Assembly (NCBI RefSeq): GCF_042648405.1
Contig: NZ_JBHRXV010000004.1
Coordinates: 550,641-614,640, forward strand
DNA length: 64,000 nucleotides
Direction: 5' to 3'
From: Sphingoaurantiacus capsulatus
Lineage (GTDB): Bacteria; Pseudomonadota; Alphaproteobacteria; Sphingomonadales; Sphingomonadaceae
Numbering within the stretch: position 1 is the stretch's first letter; each line of letters starts with the position of its first letter. The notes under the pieces were generated by a model that saw nothing but the letters and a program-made list of their open reading frames with translations, was not told the DNA's origin and made no database searches. The translations under genes and the position numbers were made by a program. Of this stretch, positions 19,211-29,307 are shown piece by piece.

Positions 19211-19628
19211 CCGTAGCACTTTTTGGAATAGGATTGGCGGATACCGTACATTTTTTGCAGAGGAGGCAACCAATTTATTTGATAGATGGAAAGATGTTGT
19301 CGCTCGTTTCGGCATCGCCGAATGTTTTTTCTGACCCTTCTGCCCGATTTATATCGCAGATATACTGAGGCTCTTCCGCAACATCCCCCGCGCGCACCTC
19401 CCCCGACTGTGCAGCGGCGCAAATTCATATTGCCGTGCATCCGAAATGACTATAGGGCCGTACTTGGGGGTTGTTGGGCAGTTGGCGAGGCGGGGGAGTT
19501 GTACCGCCACTGCTTTCTCCGATCGTAAGCGTGCCGGGTCCGTTCAGGGGCCGCGGTCGTTGCGTGCGGAGCGAGCATAGCCGCGTTGGCCCGGTGTGAT
19601 CCCGTTTAGCACTGAGTGGCCTGGCGAT
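19211..19628 (+). other. 418-base AT-richer leader of the exoprotein operon
   Basis: No convincing gene. The first ~200 bases are much richer in A and T than the surroundings, with several T runs (for example ACATTTTTTGC near 19249 and TGTTTTTTCTG near 19324) and an AGGAGG at 19261 that serves no long frame. It includes the inverted repeat at 19350-19364. The promoter of the operon and perhaps a long 5' leader must lie here; no sigma-70-type pair was clear enough to mark. Confidence 0.6.
19350..19364. promoter_or_regulatory. Small inverted repeat, operator candidate
   Basis: TATATC (19350-19355) and GATATA (19359-19364) are perfect inverted repeats with a 3-base spacer (GCA), in the AT-rich leader about 265 bases before the exoprotein start. 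The symmetry and AT richness fit a regulator site; no specific protein can be named. Confidence 0.3.
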
Positions 19629-22600
19629 ATGAGCGCATCGAACCGTCTTTCCGTGACCCTTCCGGCCCGTGGCAGCACGGCGCGAACCCGGCGCAACCGC
19701 TGGCTCGCAAGCACCGCGCTCGGCGCGTCGGCACTGTTGCTGGCGGCGACGCCCGCCGCCGCGCAGATCGCGCCCGACGCGCTGCCGGTCATCGGCGCCA
19801 ACCCGATCGGCATCAATGCGCCCAGCACCGTCGGCAACACGATGACGGTGACCCAGACGCAGGCGCGCGCCGTCGCCAATTGGGACAGTTTCAACGTCGG
19901 CTCGACCGCCACGGTCAACTTCGTTCAGCCCGGCGCGTCGTCGATCATTCTGAACCGCGACCTCAGCGGCAACCTGTCGGAGATCGCCGGCAACATCACC
20001 GCCAACGGCCAGGTGTGGCTGCTCAATTCGGCGGGCGTGATGATTTCGCCGACCGGCCATGTCACCGCCAAGGGTTTCCTCGCGACGACGCACACGCTCG
20101 TTCAGTCCGACAGTGATTTCCTCAACGCGGCGAACACGAGCTTCAGCTTCGAGGACATGACCTCGGGCGGAAATCCGAGGATCCTCAATCAGGGTACGAT
20201 CGACATCAACCTCGACACCCCTTTGGGCACGGGCGGTTATGCCATCCTGTCGGCGCGCGAAGTCATCAACCGCGGCGACGCGCTGCCGGGCGACGCGATC
20301 ATCCGCGCGAACCTTGGCCGCGTGATCCTTGCCGGCGCGGAGACCTTCACCATCGGCCTCGACGGCGCGAACAACTCGCTGGTGAGCTTTGCCCTCGAAG
20401 GCGAATATGACCAGGTCGAAGCCGCGATCGTCACGCAGGCAGGGCGGATCGAGGCCTATGGTGGCAAGGTGCTCCTGGCCGCGCGTGCCGTCGATGGTGT
20501 GTTGAGCTCTGTCGTCAACATGGCCGGTGTCGTCGATGCGACGGCCGCCCGGTTCGACGGCACCAACCTCGTGCTGTCCGGCGCGACGGCGACGGCGGGT
20601 GAGATCGTTATCGATGGCGGCGCCCACGGCGAGGTGGTGATCGGCACCGATCCCGACGATGTTTCGGCAAACCCCTATGGCGGTCGCCTGCTCGCCAACG
20701 GCTTCGACGGCGCCCACGGCGGCCTCATCCAGATTCTCGGGCAGGACATCCAGATCGCCACCAGCGAGCGGCGCGTCCAGATCCTCGCGAGCGCGGTACG
20801 CGGCGACACCGGCACCTCTGCCGGCGACGGCGGCCGGATCGGCATCGGCATCGGCCTTTCCGGCACCGACTATGACGGCACCGCCCCGGCGCAGCTCGTG
20901 ACGATCGGTGATGGCTCGCGCGATCTCGACCCCGACACGCCGCTGTCGCAGTTCGACGCGGCGAGCTTCGGCGGCACCAGCCGCCAGGGCGGCGAAATCG
21001 CACTTGGCGGCAACTCGGTGGTCGTGAACGGTAAGTTCAACGTGCAGGCCGACCGCTATTTCATCGGCGGCGATCCGCAGAATACCGCCGGCGGCCTGAA
21101 CGGCGTGGGCGGCACGATCAGCGTGACCGCTGGCAGCTTCACGCTCGAATCCAAGGGCACACTTGACGCACGCGCCACCTTCATGGGCGGCAGCGGCGGC
21201 ATCGTCGACATCAACGCCGGAAACATCGCGATCGCCGGCAAGGCCACACTCAACGACCCGTCGATCACCGTTGTCGGCTACCAGAACGGCGGCGACATCC
21301 TCATCGGCGGCCTGCCCGGTGGCGCGCCCTTCCCCGGCGGAACGCTGCCGACGTTGGTTACGCTCGGCGACCCCGAAGGCACGGCAAACCTGTTCGCGAG
21401 CACGCCCGATCCGTCGGCCGTCGCGTCGCACGGCGGTACGATCTCGATCTGGTCCGAGACGCTTACCGGCACCACCAGTGCCCGGATAAACGCGACCGTC
21501 CGCAGCGGCGGCATGGGCGGGTTCGGCGGCCGCATCGACATTGGCGGCAGCAGCGTGGGCATCCAGCCCGGCTCGACGCTCAATGCGACGGCGACGCAGG
21601 CCGTCGGCATTGGCGGCCAGATCAACGTCGCCGCAACGAACATGATCACCATCAGCGGCAACATGAGCCTGACCACGCTGCTCGACACGACCGGCGGCGC
21701 GCAGGGCGGCGCCATCTCGGTCGGCGGTGGCGACGGGGGAACGCCGCTATTCGGCATGACCCAGCCGACAAGCGTGAACATCAGCGCCTTTACCCGGCTC
21801 GACGCCGACGCCGGCAACCTCGGCACCGGCGGCCGCGTCTCGGTGTTCGCCGATCGCCTGACGCCGATGGGCGTGGCGACGCTCGCCGGGAACATGACCG
21901 CGCAGGCCGGCACCAACGGCGGCAGCGGCGGCAAGGTCGAGGCCGGCGCCTACCTGCTCCAGCTCAACGGCACCACCGTCAACGCCTCGGGGCTCGGCTA
22001 TGGCTGCTCGAACGCGGGCAACTGCTTCGGCGGCCTGATTGATTTTTCGGGCCATGATGTGGAGGTTAACGGCAGTTCGGAACTGCTCGCCAACGGCTAC
22101 GCGCTCGCCGGCTTCATCGACATCCAGGCGGATGCGTTGCTGTCCTTCAGCGGGCAGATGCGCGCGGAAAGTGAAACGCCGACGCTGCCGAGCAACCCGA
22201 CGAAGGGCATCCGGCTCATCGCCGGCGACTCGCTTGGCGGCAACGGGTCGCTTTACACCGACGAGGGCAACGTCAGCCTCACAAGTGCGGGCAGCATCGG
22301 CTTCTCCGGCCAGATACAGACCGGGTCGGGCAATGTGGCACTCGCCGCGACGGGCGGCTTGCCGATCGAAATCTCCCAGAACGGCCAGATCGATACCGAC
22401 ACCGGCAGTATCTCGCTGTCGGTCGGCGGCGAAACCTTCATGGAAATCCTCGGCAGCCTCGACAGCGGCTTCGGCCAGATCAGCCTGACCGCCGGCGACG
22501 CCTCGGGCATCTACGTCGGCGACATGGCCTACGGCTCGCTGTTCCTCGAAGCCAACGGCATCTCGGTCAGTGGCGGGATGAACACCGACGTCGAGATTTT

Positions 22601-25586
22601 CGGCGCCAATTCGAACGGCGGCAATTTCGTCGCCATGCTCGGCACGAATGGCGAACTCAGGCTCGAGAATGTCGTGACCTCGGGCGGCAATCTTTTCGTC
22701 AACGGCATGGGTAACAATCAGGTCGGCCTGTTCGGCAGCGTCGCCACCGTCACCGACGGCTTTTCCGGCACAGTCGACATCAACCTGCTCGGCGCCAGCG
22801 GCATCAACGTGTCCGGCCTGCTCGATGCCGGCCTCGGCCAGGGCGCCGTTCTCCTCAACGCCAACAGCCTCTTTGTTGCCGGCACGATCAACGGTGGCGG
22901 CGTGCAGATGGTCGCCGATGAAATCGAGATCGGCGCGCCGGTCATCGCCAACTCGATCACGGTCGCGCCGCGCACGGTCAGCCGCGACATCCGCCTCGGC
23001 AACCTCGGTCAGCCGAACGCCGGCGAACTGCAGCTCTCGGATTTCGAGATCGACTACCTGGTCGCGCCGTCGCGCTCGGTCGGGCTTGCCAACGGCACCG
23101 GTCTCGTCACGCTGGCGCTTACGACCAGCGGCCCGCCGGCGCCGACCTGCGAGAACGGCGGCCCGTGCGACATCCATGCGACCACCATCCAGTCGGGCGG
23201 CACTGGCGGGCGCGTGCGCATCGAGGGCACGGGCAATACCGACCCGAACGAGTTGCTGCGCTTCATCGCCGGTGACAGCATCACGCTCGCCACCGGGCTT
23301 GCCTTCGACATCACCGGTTCCGTCGAACTGATCAGCAACGGCAGCTTCGTCAACCAGTCGGGCGCCGGTGCGCTCACCACCTCGGGCGGCGGCCAGTGGC
23401 TGATCTATTCGGCGGCGCCGGCGAACAACACATTCGGCGGCCTCGCCAGCGGCGCCAATGCGACCTGGGGGCAGAGCTTCTCCAGCCTCGCTGCCAACGG
23501 CCGCATGCAGCTCGGCGTTTCCGGCAACCGCTATGTCTTTGGGCTGGCGCCGACGCTCAACGTCTCTGCCGGCAACCGCTTCAAGACCTACGGCAACACG
23601 CTCAACACCAGCGCCCCGGTCGCGGGCGTCGAATATAGCGTAACCGGCCTCATCAACGCCGCCAGCTTCGGCAATGTGTTCACGCAGGACGTGCTTTCCG
23701 GCGCGCCGGCGCTCACGTCGGCCGGCGCCGCGGCTACCGCCGATGTCGGCAGCTATGCGATCACTGTCGACCGCGGCTCGCTGATCGTGCCGGCCGGCTA
23801 CACGCTGGTGACGCAGGGCGGTACCTTGCAGGTCGACCCGCGCTTCATCGGCGCGACGCTCGGTACGATCTCCAAGGTCTATGACGGCACCACCACCGCG
23901 ACGCTCGGGCCGGACGGGCTGGTGCTCGTCGGCCTCGTCAACGGCGACGTGGTCGGCACCACCGGCACCGCGACCTTCGCCGACAAGAATGCCGGCACCA
24001 ACAAGCAGCTGAATGTCAGCGGCGTCAGCCTGACCGGCACGAAGGCGTCGAACTACATCCTGTCGCTGTCATCGTCGCAGAACCCCAGCGGGCCGAGCAA
24101 TTCGCTGAGCGGGACGGGCACGATCACCCAGCGCGCGCTGCAGGGTACCATCGCGGCCGACGGCAAGATCTATGACGGCACGACCGCCGCGACCGGTTCG
24201 CTCACGCTCGCCGGCATCGTCGCCGGCGACAGCGTCGCCGCGCAGGGCGGCAGCTATGCCTTCGCCGACAAGAACGCCGGCGCCGGCAAGACCGTCACCG
24301 GCAGCGGCTTCACGCTGACCGGCGCCGACGCCGGCAACTATTCCTTCGCCGGCGGCACCACCACCGCCGATATCACGCGCCGCCAGCTGACCGCCTCGCT
24401 GACCGGCACGACGCAGAAGGTCTATGACGCCACGCTCGCCGCCGCGCTCGGCAATGCCGGCGTCGCGCTGGCCGGCTTCATCACCGGCGAGGGCGCCGCG
24501 GCGAGCCTGAGCAACGGTGCCTATGCGACCGCCGGCGTCGGAACGGCGAAGGCCGTCACCGCCGGGGTCGCGCTGACCGCCAACAGCGGCACCGACCTCG
24601 CCAACTATATCGCGCCGACCAGCGCGGGCGGGCAGATCGGCACGATCACCCCGGCGACGCTCACTTACACCGCCGACGCCGCGACGCGGGCGGCGGGCGC
24701 CGCCAACCCGGCGCTGTCGGGCAGCGTCGGCGGTTTCGTGGGCGGCGAGACGCAGGGCACCGCCACCAGCGGCGCGCTGGCCTTCGCCACTGCCGCCGAT
24801 GCCGCCAGCGCCGCAGGCAGCTATGCGGTCAACGGCGGCGGGCTGACCGCGGCCAATTATGTGTTCGCGCAGGCGGCCGGCAATGCCACGGCGCTGACGG
24901 TCACCGCCGTGACCACGCCGCCGCCGCCACCACCGCCGGGCACCGTCCCGCCGGCGCAGCAGGCGCCGGTGCAGCAGGTGACGACCACCGTCATCCAGCA
25001 GGCCACCAGCCAGGTGCGCCAGCCGGCGAGCAATTCGACGACGAACAACAACCCTGTCGTCACGCAGCAGCCCGCCACCACCGGCGGCGCGGGCACCGCC
25101 GGAGGCGCCGGTGCGGCCGGCGGCACGGCGCAGGGCGGACAGCGACCGGCGGGCGCGAACCCGCCGCCGCCACCCCCGCCGCCGCCACCCCCACCCCCGC
25201 CGCCTCCCGCGGGCGGCACCGGCGGCCAGGGCGCCACCGGCGGCGCGGCACCGACCCAGCCGGCTCCGGCGCCGGCCGGCCCGCCGGTCGAGCCGACGCC
25301 GTCAAGCCCGGTGGGCGATACCGCGCCGGAAACGCCGACCGACGCCGCCGACGCGAACGACCCGACGCTCGCCGAAGCCGAGCAGACCGAGGAGCAGACC
25401 GAGGCGACCGAAGAGAAGCGTCAGCTCACCACGACCAACGTGGTGGGGCAGAACATCATGGTCGACACCTCGTCGGTGAATGCGGGTGGCCAACAGGTCG
25501 ATACCCCCGTCACCAGCAGCGGCAACTCGTCGCTGTGGGGCGGGGCTGACGGCCTCGGCGATGTCGGAGGGGCAGGCGGCCAATGA
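19629..25586 (+). CDS. FHA-type two-partner-secretion exoprotein with MBG and YDG repeats
   Basis: A 1985-residue secreted adhesin-like protein. An Arg-rich extended signal peptide ends near ATPAAAQ (residue ~55). The TPS secretion domain (to ~190) shows WDSFNVGSTATVNF, NGQVWLLNSAGVMISPTG (a variant of the NPNGI motif) and GFLATT. A long Gly/Asn-rich beta-helix region runs to ~1300. Then come an MBG-like unit (~1303-1402), three YDG units (KVYDGTT, KIYDGTT, KVYDATL; ~1405-1675) and another MBG-like unit to ~1760. The tail has a Gln/Asn region, a polyproline run of about 16 residues and an acidic stretch. No autotransporter barrel is present, so export needs a partner, and the FhaC-like gene is at 31264. 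ATG 19629 is chosen over GTG 19596, which only adds 11 residues. It overlaps the CHAT gene by 4 bases. Confidence 0.9.
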   Translation: MSASNRLSVTLPARGSTARTRRNRWLASTALGASALLLAATPAAAQIAPDALPVIGANPIGINAPSTVGNTMTVTQTQARAVANWDSFNVGSTATVNFVQPGASSIILNRDLSGNLSEIAGNITANGQVWLLNSAGVMISPTGHVTAKGFLATTHTLVQSDSDFLNAANTSFSFEDMTSGGNPRILNQGTIDINLDTPLGTGGYAILSAREVINRGDALPGDAIIRANLGRVILAGAETFTIGLDGANNSLVSFALEGEYDQVEAAIVTQAGRIEAYGGKVLLAARAVDGVLSSVVNMAGVVDATAARFDGTNLVLSGATATAGEIVIDGGAHGEVVIGTDPDDVSANPYGGRLLANGFDGAHGGLIQILGQDIQIATSERRVQILASAVRGDTGTSAGDGGRIGIGIGLSGTDYDGTAPAQLVTIGDGSRDLDPDTPLSQFDAASFGGTSRQGGEIALGGNSVVVNGKFNVQADRYFIGGDPQNTAGGLNGVGGTISVTAGSFTLESKGTLDARATFMGGSGGIVDINAGNIAIAGKATLNDPSITVVGYQNGGDILIGGLPGGAPFPGGTLPTLVTLGDPEGTANLFASTPDPSAVASHGGTISIWSETLTGTTSARINATVRSGGMGGFGGRIDIGGSSVGIQPGSTLNATATQAVGIGGQINVAATNMITISGNMSLTTLLDTTGGAQGGAISVGGGDGGTPLFGMTQPTSVNISAFTRLDADAGNLGTGGRVSVFADRLTPMGVATLAGNMTAQAGTNGGSGGKVEAGAYLLQLNGTTVNASGLGYGCSNAGNCFGGLIDFSGHDVEVNGSSELLANGYALAGFIDIQADALLSFSGQMRAESETPTLPSNPTKGIRLIAGDSLGGNGSLYTDEGNVSLTSAGSIGFSGQIQTGSGNVALAATGGLPIEISQNGQIDTDTGSISLSVGGETFMEILGSLDSGFGQISLTAGDASGIYVGDMAYGSLFLEANGISVSGGMNTDVEIFGANSNGGNFVAMLGTNGELRLENVVTSGGNLFVNGMGNNQVGLFGSVATVTDGFSGTVDINLLGASGINVSGLLDAGLGQGAVLLNANSLFVAGTINGGGVQMVADEIEIGAPVIANSITVAPRTVSRDIRLGNLGQPNAGELQLSDFEIDYLVAPSRSVGLANGTGLVTLALTTSGPPAPTCENGGPCDIHATTIQSGGTGGRVRIEGTGNTDPNELLRFIAGDSITLATGLAFDITGSVELISNGSFVNQSGAGALTTSGGGQWLIYSAAPANNTFGGLASGANATWGQSFSSLAANGRMQLGVSGNRYVFGLAPTLNVSAGNRFKTYGNTLNTSAPVAGVEYSVTGLINAASFGNVFTQDVLSGAPALTSAGAAATADVGSYAITVDRGSLIVPAGYTLVTQGGTLQVDPRFIGATLGTISKVYDGTTTATLGPDGLVLVGLVNGDVVGTTGTATFADKNAGTNKQLNVSGVSLTGTKASNYILSLSSSQNPSGPSNSLSGTGTITQRALQGTIAADGKIYDGTTAATGSLTLAGIVAGDSVAAQGGSYAFADKNAGAGKTVTGSGFTLTGADAGNYSFAGGTTTADITRRQLTASLTGTTQKVYDATLAAALGNAGVALAGFITGEGAAASLSNGAYATAGVGTAKAVTAGVALTANSGTDLANYIAPTSAGGQIGTITPATLTYTADAATRAAGAANPALSGSVGGFVGGETQGTATSGALAFATAADAASAAGSYAVNGGGLTAANYVFAQAAGNATALTVTAVTTPPPPPPPGTVPPAQQAPVQQVTTTVIQQATSQVRQPASNSTTNNNPVVTQQPATTGGAGTAGGAGAAGGTAQGGQRPAGANPPPPPPPPPPPPPPPPAGGTGGQGATGGAAPTQPAPAPAGPPVEPTPSSPVGDTAPETPTDAADANDPTLAEAEQTEEQTEATEEKRQLTTTNVVGQNIMVDTSSVNAGGQQVDTPVTSSGNSSLWGGADGLGDVGGAGGQ

Positions 25587-28500
25587 TGAGCTATCGCTTC
25601 CGCACGCTGCTGCTCGCCGGCGCGCTCGCCGGCGGTCCCGCCGCGCTTCAGGCGCAGGAACGGCCGCTCGCCAACAGCCTGTCCGACGAAGCCTGCGTGG
25701 CGCGCGACCGCGACGACGTCGTGGTCCGCGTCGGTATCCCGATCGAGAAGCAACTGATGTGCGCCGGCAAGGAAAGCGGCAGCATCAGCTATGCCGCCAT
25801 CCCGGCACTGCCCACGGGCGAGGCGCGCAACGCCGCGCTGCTCGCCGCCTTCGAGGCGAGCCGGCCCGGCCAGATCGCCCGCGGCCGGCTCGACTGCAAG
25901 CCGGCGCAATGGGTTGGCGATGCGCTGGCGCTCCCCTGCCGCGCCCGTTCGGGCGGCTGGCCGACGCTGGTGCTGGCGCGGGAGGCGAACGGCCTGCTGA
26001 CCGTCGTCGACGGCCCCGCCTCGACCTTCCCGGCGCTCGCCGCTGCGGTCGGTGCGACTGTCGAGGGTTCGCGCCCGCAGCAGGTGCAGCAGCTCCAGAC
26101 GCTCTGGGGGGAACCGGTGGTGCTCGCGAGCGCCGCCGATGTCGACCGGCTCTCTGCGCTGCTGCGCGACGCGCGCATCGCCAATGGCGAGGGCAAATAT
26201 GCCGTGGCCGAGGATCTGTTTCGGCAGGCGCTCGATGTCCACACCCGGCTGTTCAGCGAGAACGACACCCGCGCCGCCGAGATCATGATGGATCTGGCGC
26301 TCAACGTGTCGAACCAGCGCCGGCCCGACGAGGCCGCGGCGCTGTTCCGCCGCGCCGAGCCGATCATGCAGCGATCGGCCAATGCCGCCGACCGCGCCCG
26401 CCTCGCCACCGCGCTCGGCTATGACGCCGCCAACCGCGGCGACTTCACCAATGCGCTGGCGCAGGCGCGCACCGCCGCCGAGATCTGGGGCCAGGTGGCC
26501 ACCGGCACCGGCGCCGGCGCCGATGCGATCAATTCGTCGCCGACCGCCCTCGTGACGCTCGCCAAGGCCGAGACGGCAATGGCGCTCAACCTGGTCGCGC
26601 AGATGGCGATCCGGCAGGGCGATCCGGTCTCGGCCTATGCCGCCGCGTCCGAATCGCTCGGTATTTTCGATGCGACGCCCGGCCTGCCGCGGCGGATGCG
26701 CACCGACATCCTGACCACGCTCGGCCAGGTCAGCGTCGCGCAAGGGCGCCTGTCGGCCGCCGAAACCTATCTCCGCCTCGCGCTCGACCAGCGTCACAAG
26801 ATCTCGGGGGAGGGCGCCGCGACCTTGCGCATCCGCACGCTGCTTGGCCGCGCCTATGAGACCGAGGGCATGCACAGCTCGGCGATCATCGCCTATCGCG
26901 ATGCGCTGAAGGCCGCGAAGGCGCTGCCGCGCGACGCGATGGTGCTGACCACCGAGGATCTGATTCCCTTCGCTGCCGCCGTTTCGGGCTATGCGAAGAC
27001 GCTCAGCGATCCGAAGGAACAGCAGGGCCTCTATGCCGAGGCGTTCGACGCCTTCCAGCTGGTGCGTTCGCCGACCGTCGACCGCACCATCGGCCAGGCC
27101 GCCGCGCGCCTGTCCGCCGCCAACCCGGCGATCGCCGATCTGCTGCGCCAGACGCAGGACCAGGAGCGCGCCCGCGACTTTGCCCGCTCGCGCCTCGCCG
27201 CCGAGCAGGCGCTGCCCGACGGCGAGCGCAGCAGCGAGGTCGAGGATGAGCTTAAGACCGCGATCACCGAGGGCGACAAGAAGGTGCTGGCGCTGCGCAC
27301 CAAGCTGACCGGCGACTTCCCCGACTATGCCGCGATGGCCGAGGGCCGGCCGATGCAGCTCGACGAGCTGCGCAGCCGCATCCGCGAGGGGGAGGGGATC
27401 GTTTCCTTCCTGGTCGGTCGCAGCCGCAGCTTCGTGCAGCTCGTCCGCCGCGACGGCGTCTACATTGCCGAGGCGACGGGCACCGAGGCCGAGCTGCGCG
27501 ACGCGGTGACCGCGCTGCGCCGTTCGCTCGAAATTCAGGGCGGCTCGATCAACGAGTTCGACATGGCCCGGTCGCATCAGCTGTACCGCGACCTGTTCGC
27601 CGGCATTGCGCCGCACATGGCGGGCCTCGACCATCTGAGTTTCGTGCCGACCGGCCCGCTTGCCAGCCTGCCCTTCGCCCTCCTCATCACCGAGGCGCCG
27701 AAGACCGGCCGCTACGAGGATGCCGCCTGGCTGGCGCGCCGTGCCGCCATCGCGCATTCGCCGTCGCTGCAGGCCTTCTACACCTTGCGCACCACCCGCC
27801 CGGCGAAGACGCCCGACCGGCCGCTGCTCGCCTTCGGCGATCCGATCCTCGCGACGCCGACCCGCGCGTCGGCCGCCGCCAGCGGCACCGCGCTCGCGCA
27901 GCTCGGCGGCACCTGTCGTCAGGACGCGCCGATGCCGCCCGAACTGCTGAAGGCGCTGGCCTCGCTGCCCGACACCGCTGCCGAGGTGCGCAACGTCGCG
28001 CGCGTGCTGGGCGCCGATGACGGCAACCTCTTCCTCGGCAGCCGGGCCAGCGAGGCGAACCTGCGCCAGCAGGACCTGTCGCGTTACCGCGTGCTCTACA
28101 TGGCGACGCACGGCCTGCTGCCGGGCGAGCTGAAGTGCCAGGGCGAGCCCGGCCTCGTGCTGACGCCGCCGACAACGCCCGCGCAGAGCCGCGCCGAGGA
28201 TGGCCTGCTCGAGGCGAGCGAAGTGGCGAGCCTGTCGCTCAACGCCGATCTCGTCGTGCTGTCGGCCTGCAACACCGCCACCGGCGGCTCGCGCTTCGGC
28301 GGTGAATCGCTGTCCGGCCTGTCGGAAGCCTTCTTCCACGCCGGCGCGCGCAACATGCTGATCAGTCACTGGCAGGTACCCTCCGCGGCGACCGCCAGCC
28401 TGATGTCCAACCTGTTCACGAGCCTGGGGCCGCAGATGGCGTCAGGGTCGTCGGACGCGCTGCGCGCCGCGCAGCTGACGATGATCGGCCGGGCGCAGAC

Positions 28501-28588
28501 CGCGCATCCCTTCTTCTGGGCGGCGTTCGTGGTGATGGGCGACGGCGCGGCTTCGACCGCACCGGCCGCGAGTGAGGCAGCCGAATGA
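25583..28588 (+). CDS. Secreted TPR-CHAT (caspase-like) protein
   Basis: A 1001-residue protein with a signal peptide (cleavage near ALQAQ, residue ~22), so the mature protein should be periplasmic or surface-exposed. Residues ~200-560 are TPR-like helical repeats (for example GKYAVAEDLFRQALDVHTRL). The C-terminal CHAT domain carries the caspase-type dyad His843 (YMATHGLL) and Cys896 (LSACNTATGG), followed by LSGLSEAFFHAGARNMLISHW. Catalytic residues are intact, so protease activity is likely. CHAT peptidases are clan CD enzymes related to separase and caspases. Coupled by 4-base overlaps to the exoprotein before and the unknown protein after, it may cleave or mature the exoprotein; that is inference. 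Confidence 0.9.
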   Translation: MMSYRFRTLLLAGALAGGPAALQAQERPLANSLSDEACVARDRDDVVVRVGIPIEKQLMCAGKESGSISYAAIPALPTGEARNAALLAAFEASRPGQIARGRLDCKPAQWVGDALALPCRARSGGWPTLVLAREANGLLTVVDGPASTFPALAAAVGATVEGSRPQQVQQLQTLWGEPVVLASAADVDRLSALLRDARIANGEGKYAVAEDLFRQALDVHTRLFSENDTRAAEIMMDLALNVSNQRRPDEAAALFRRAEPIMQRSANAADRARLATALGYDAANRGDFTNALAQARTAAEIWGQVATGTGAGADAINSSPTALVTLAKAETAMALNLVAQMAIRQGDPVSAYAAASESLGIFDATPGLPRRMRTDILTTLGQVSVAQGRLSAAETYLRLALDQRHKISGEGAATLRIRTLLGRAYETEGMHSSAIIAYRDALKAAKALPRDAMVLTTEDLIPFAAAVSGYAKTLSDPKEQQGLYAEAFDAFQLVRSPTVDRTIGQAAARLSAANPAIADLLRQTQDQERARDFARSRLAAEQALPDGERSSEVEDELKTAITEGDKKVLALRTKLTGDFPDYAAMAEGRPMQLDELRSRIREGEGIVSFLVGRSRSFVQLVRRDGVYIAEATGTEAELRDAVTALRRSLEIQGGSINEFDMARSHQLYRDLFAGIAPHMAGLDHLSFVPTGPLASLPFALLITEAPKTGRYEDAAWLARRAAIAHSPSLQAFYTLRTTRPAKTPDRPLLAFGDPILATPTRASAAASGTALAQLGGTCRQDAPMPPELLKALASLPDTAAEVRNVARVLGADDGNLFLGSRASEANLRQQDLSRYRVLYMATHGLLPGELKCQGEPGLVLTPPTTPAQSRAEDGLLEASEVASLSLNADLVVLSACNTATGGSRFGGESLSGLSEAFFHAGARNMLISHWQVPSAATASLMSNLFTSLGPQMASGSSDALRAAQLTMIGRAQTAHPFFWAAFVVMGDGAASTAPAASEAAE

Positions 28589-29307
28589 ACAAGCTGACGA
28601 CCTGGGCCCTCGGCGCGGCCATCGCGCTGACCCCCGCTGCCGCGATGGCGGCGAAGATGATCGTGATTGACGCGCGCGCCGGCTCGCTGAAGCCCGGCAT
28701 GAGCGTCGAGAGCACCGCGGCGCTGACCCTGAAGGAAGGCGAGCGCGTCACCCTGATCGCGCCCGACGGCAAGACGGTGGCGCTGCGCGGCCCGTTCAGC
28801 GGCGCGCCGGCCTCGCGCGGCGGTGGCGCCGCCGCCGACCCGCGGCAGGCGCTCGCGGCGCTGGTAAGCACCCGCAACGCCCGCGCCTCCTCGATCGGGG
28901 CGGTTCGCGCCGGCGCCGGCGCGGTCAAGCTCGACGATCCCTGGCTGATCGACATCAGCCGCCCGGGTCCGCGTTGTCTGCATGAGGGCACCGCGCCGAT
29001 CTGGTGGCGCCCGGCGGGCGGCGGCCAGCAGGCCTTCACCGTCTTCCCGATCGACCGTTCGTGGCGCGCCGACTTCACCTGGGCGGCGGGCCAGACCGCG
29101 CTCAAGGCGCCGCGCCTGCAGAAGCTGGAGGCGCTGACCATGTTCATCGTGCGCACCGACGGCCAGGAGATCGCGGTCGGCGTCAACATGATCCCGCGCG
29201 ACATCACCGACGAGCTCGTCCTCGCCTCATGGATGCTCGAAAAGGGCTGCATCCCGCAGGCTGACGCGCTGCTGGCGCGGCTGCAGAGCGCGAGCCTGCC
29301 GCAGTGA
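28585..29307 (+). CDS. Exported protein of unknown function in the exoprotein operon
   Basis: A 240-residue protein with a signal peptide (cleavage near AAAMA, residue 22). The mature part begins with a beta-rich module (MIVIDARAGSLKPGMSV, GERVTLIAPDGKTVALRGPF), then a low-complexity Gly/Ala linker, then a second module with RCLHEGTAPIWWRP and FPIDRSWRADFTW. Two cysteines in the mature part (PRCLHEG, EKGCIPQ) could form a disulfide. I do not recognise a family. Its place between the CHAT protein and the cyclase, with 4-base overlaps on both sides, shows tight co-expression. Its role could be scaffold, inhibitor or sensor partner. Confidence 0.85.
   Translation: MNKLTTWALGAAIALTPAAAMAAKMIVIDARAGSLKPGMSVESTAALTLKEGERVTLIAPDGKTVALRGPFSGAPASRGGGAAADPRQALAALVSTRNARASSIGAVRAGAGAVKLDDPWLIDISRPGPRCLHEGTAPIWWRPAGGGQQAFTVFPIDRSWRADFTWAAGQTALKAPRLQKLEALTMFIVRTDGQEIAVGVNMIPRDITDELVLASWMLEKGCIPQADALLARLQSASLPQ

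Noticed and set aside
19294..19368. 24-codon frame (MLSLVSAS...) in the leader, possible leader peptide
   Set aside because: Weak ribosome-binding site and no conserved feature; chance frames of this size are common.
19207..19440. 77-residue minus-strand frame in the leader
   Set aside because: No codon bias or family; lies in an AT-rich regulatory region.
19425..21431. 668-residue minus-strand frame
   Set aside because: Antisense to the exoprotein gene, whose signal peptide, TPS domain and repeats are clear.
25130..25260. Possible tandem repeat in the exoprotein coding sequence
   Set aside because: It is the polyproline and Gly/Ala linker, simple-sequence coding rather than a separate element.
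25421..28369. 982-residue minus-strand frame
   Set aside because: Antisense to the CHAT gene; no recognisable domain.
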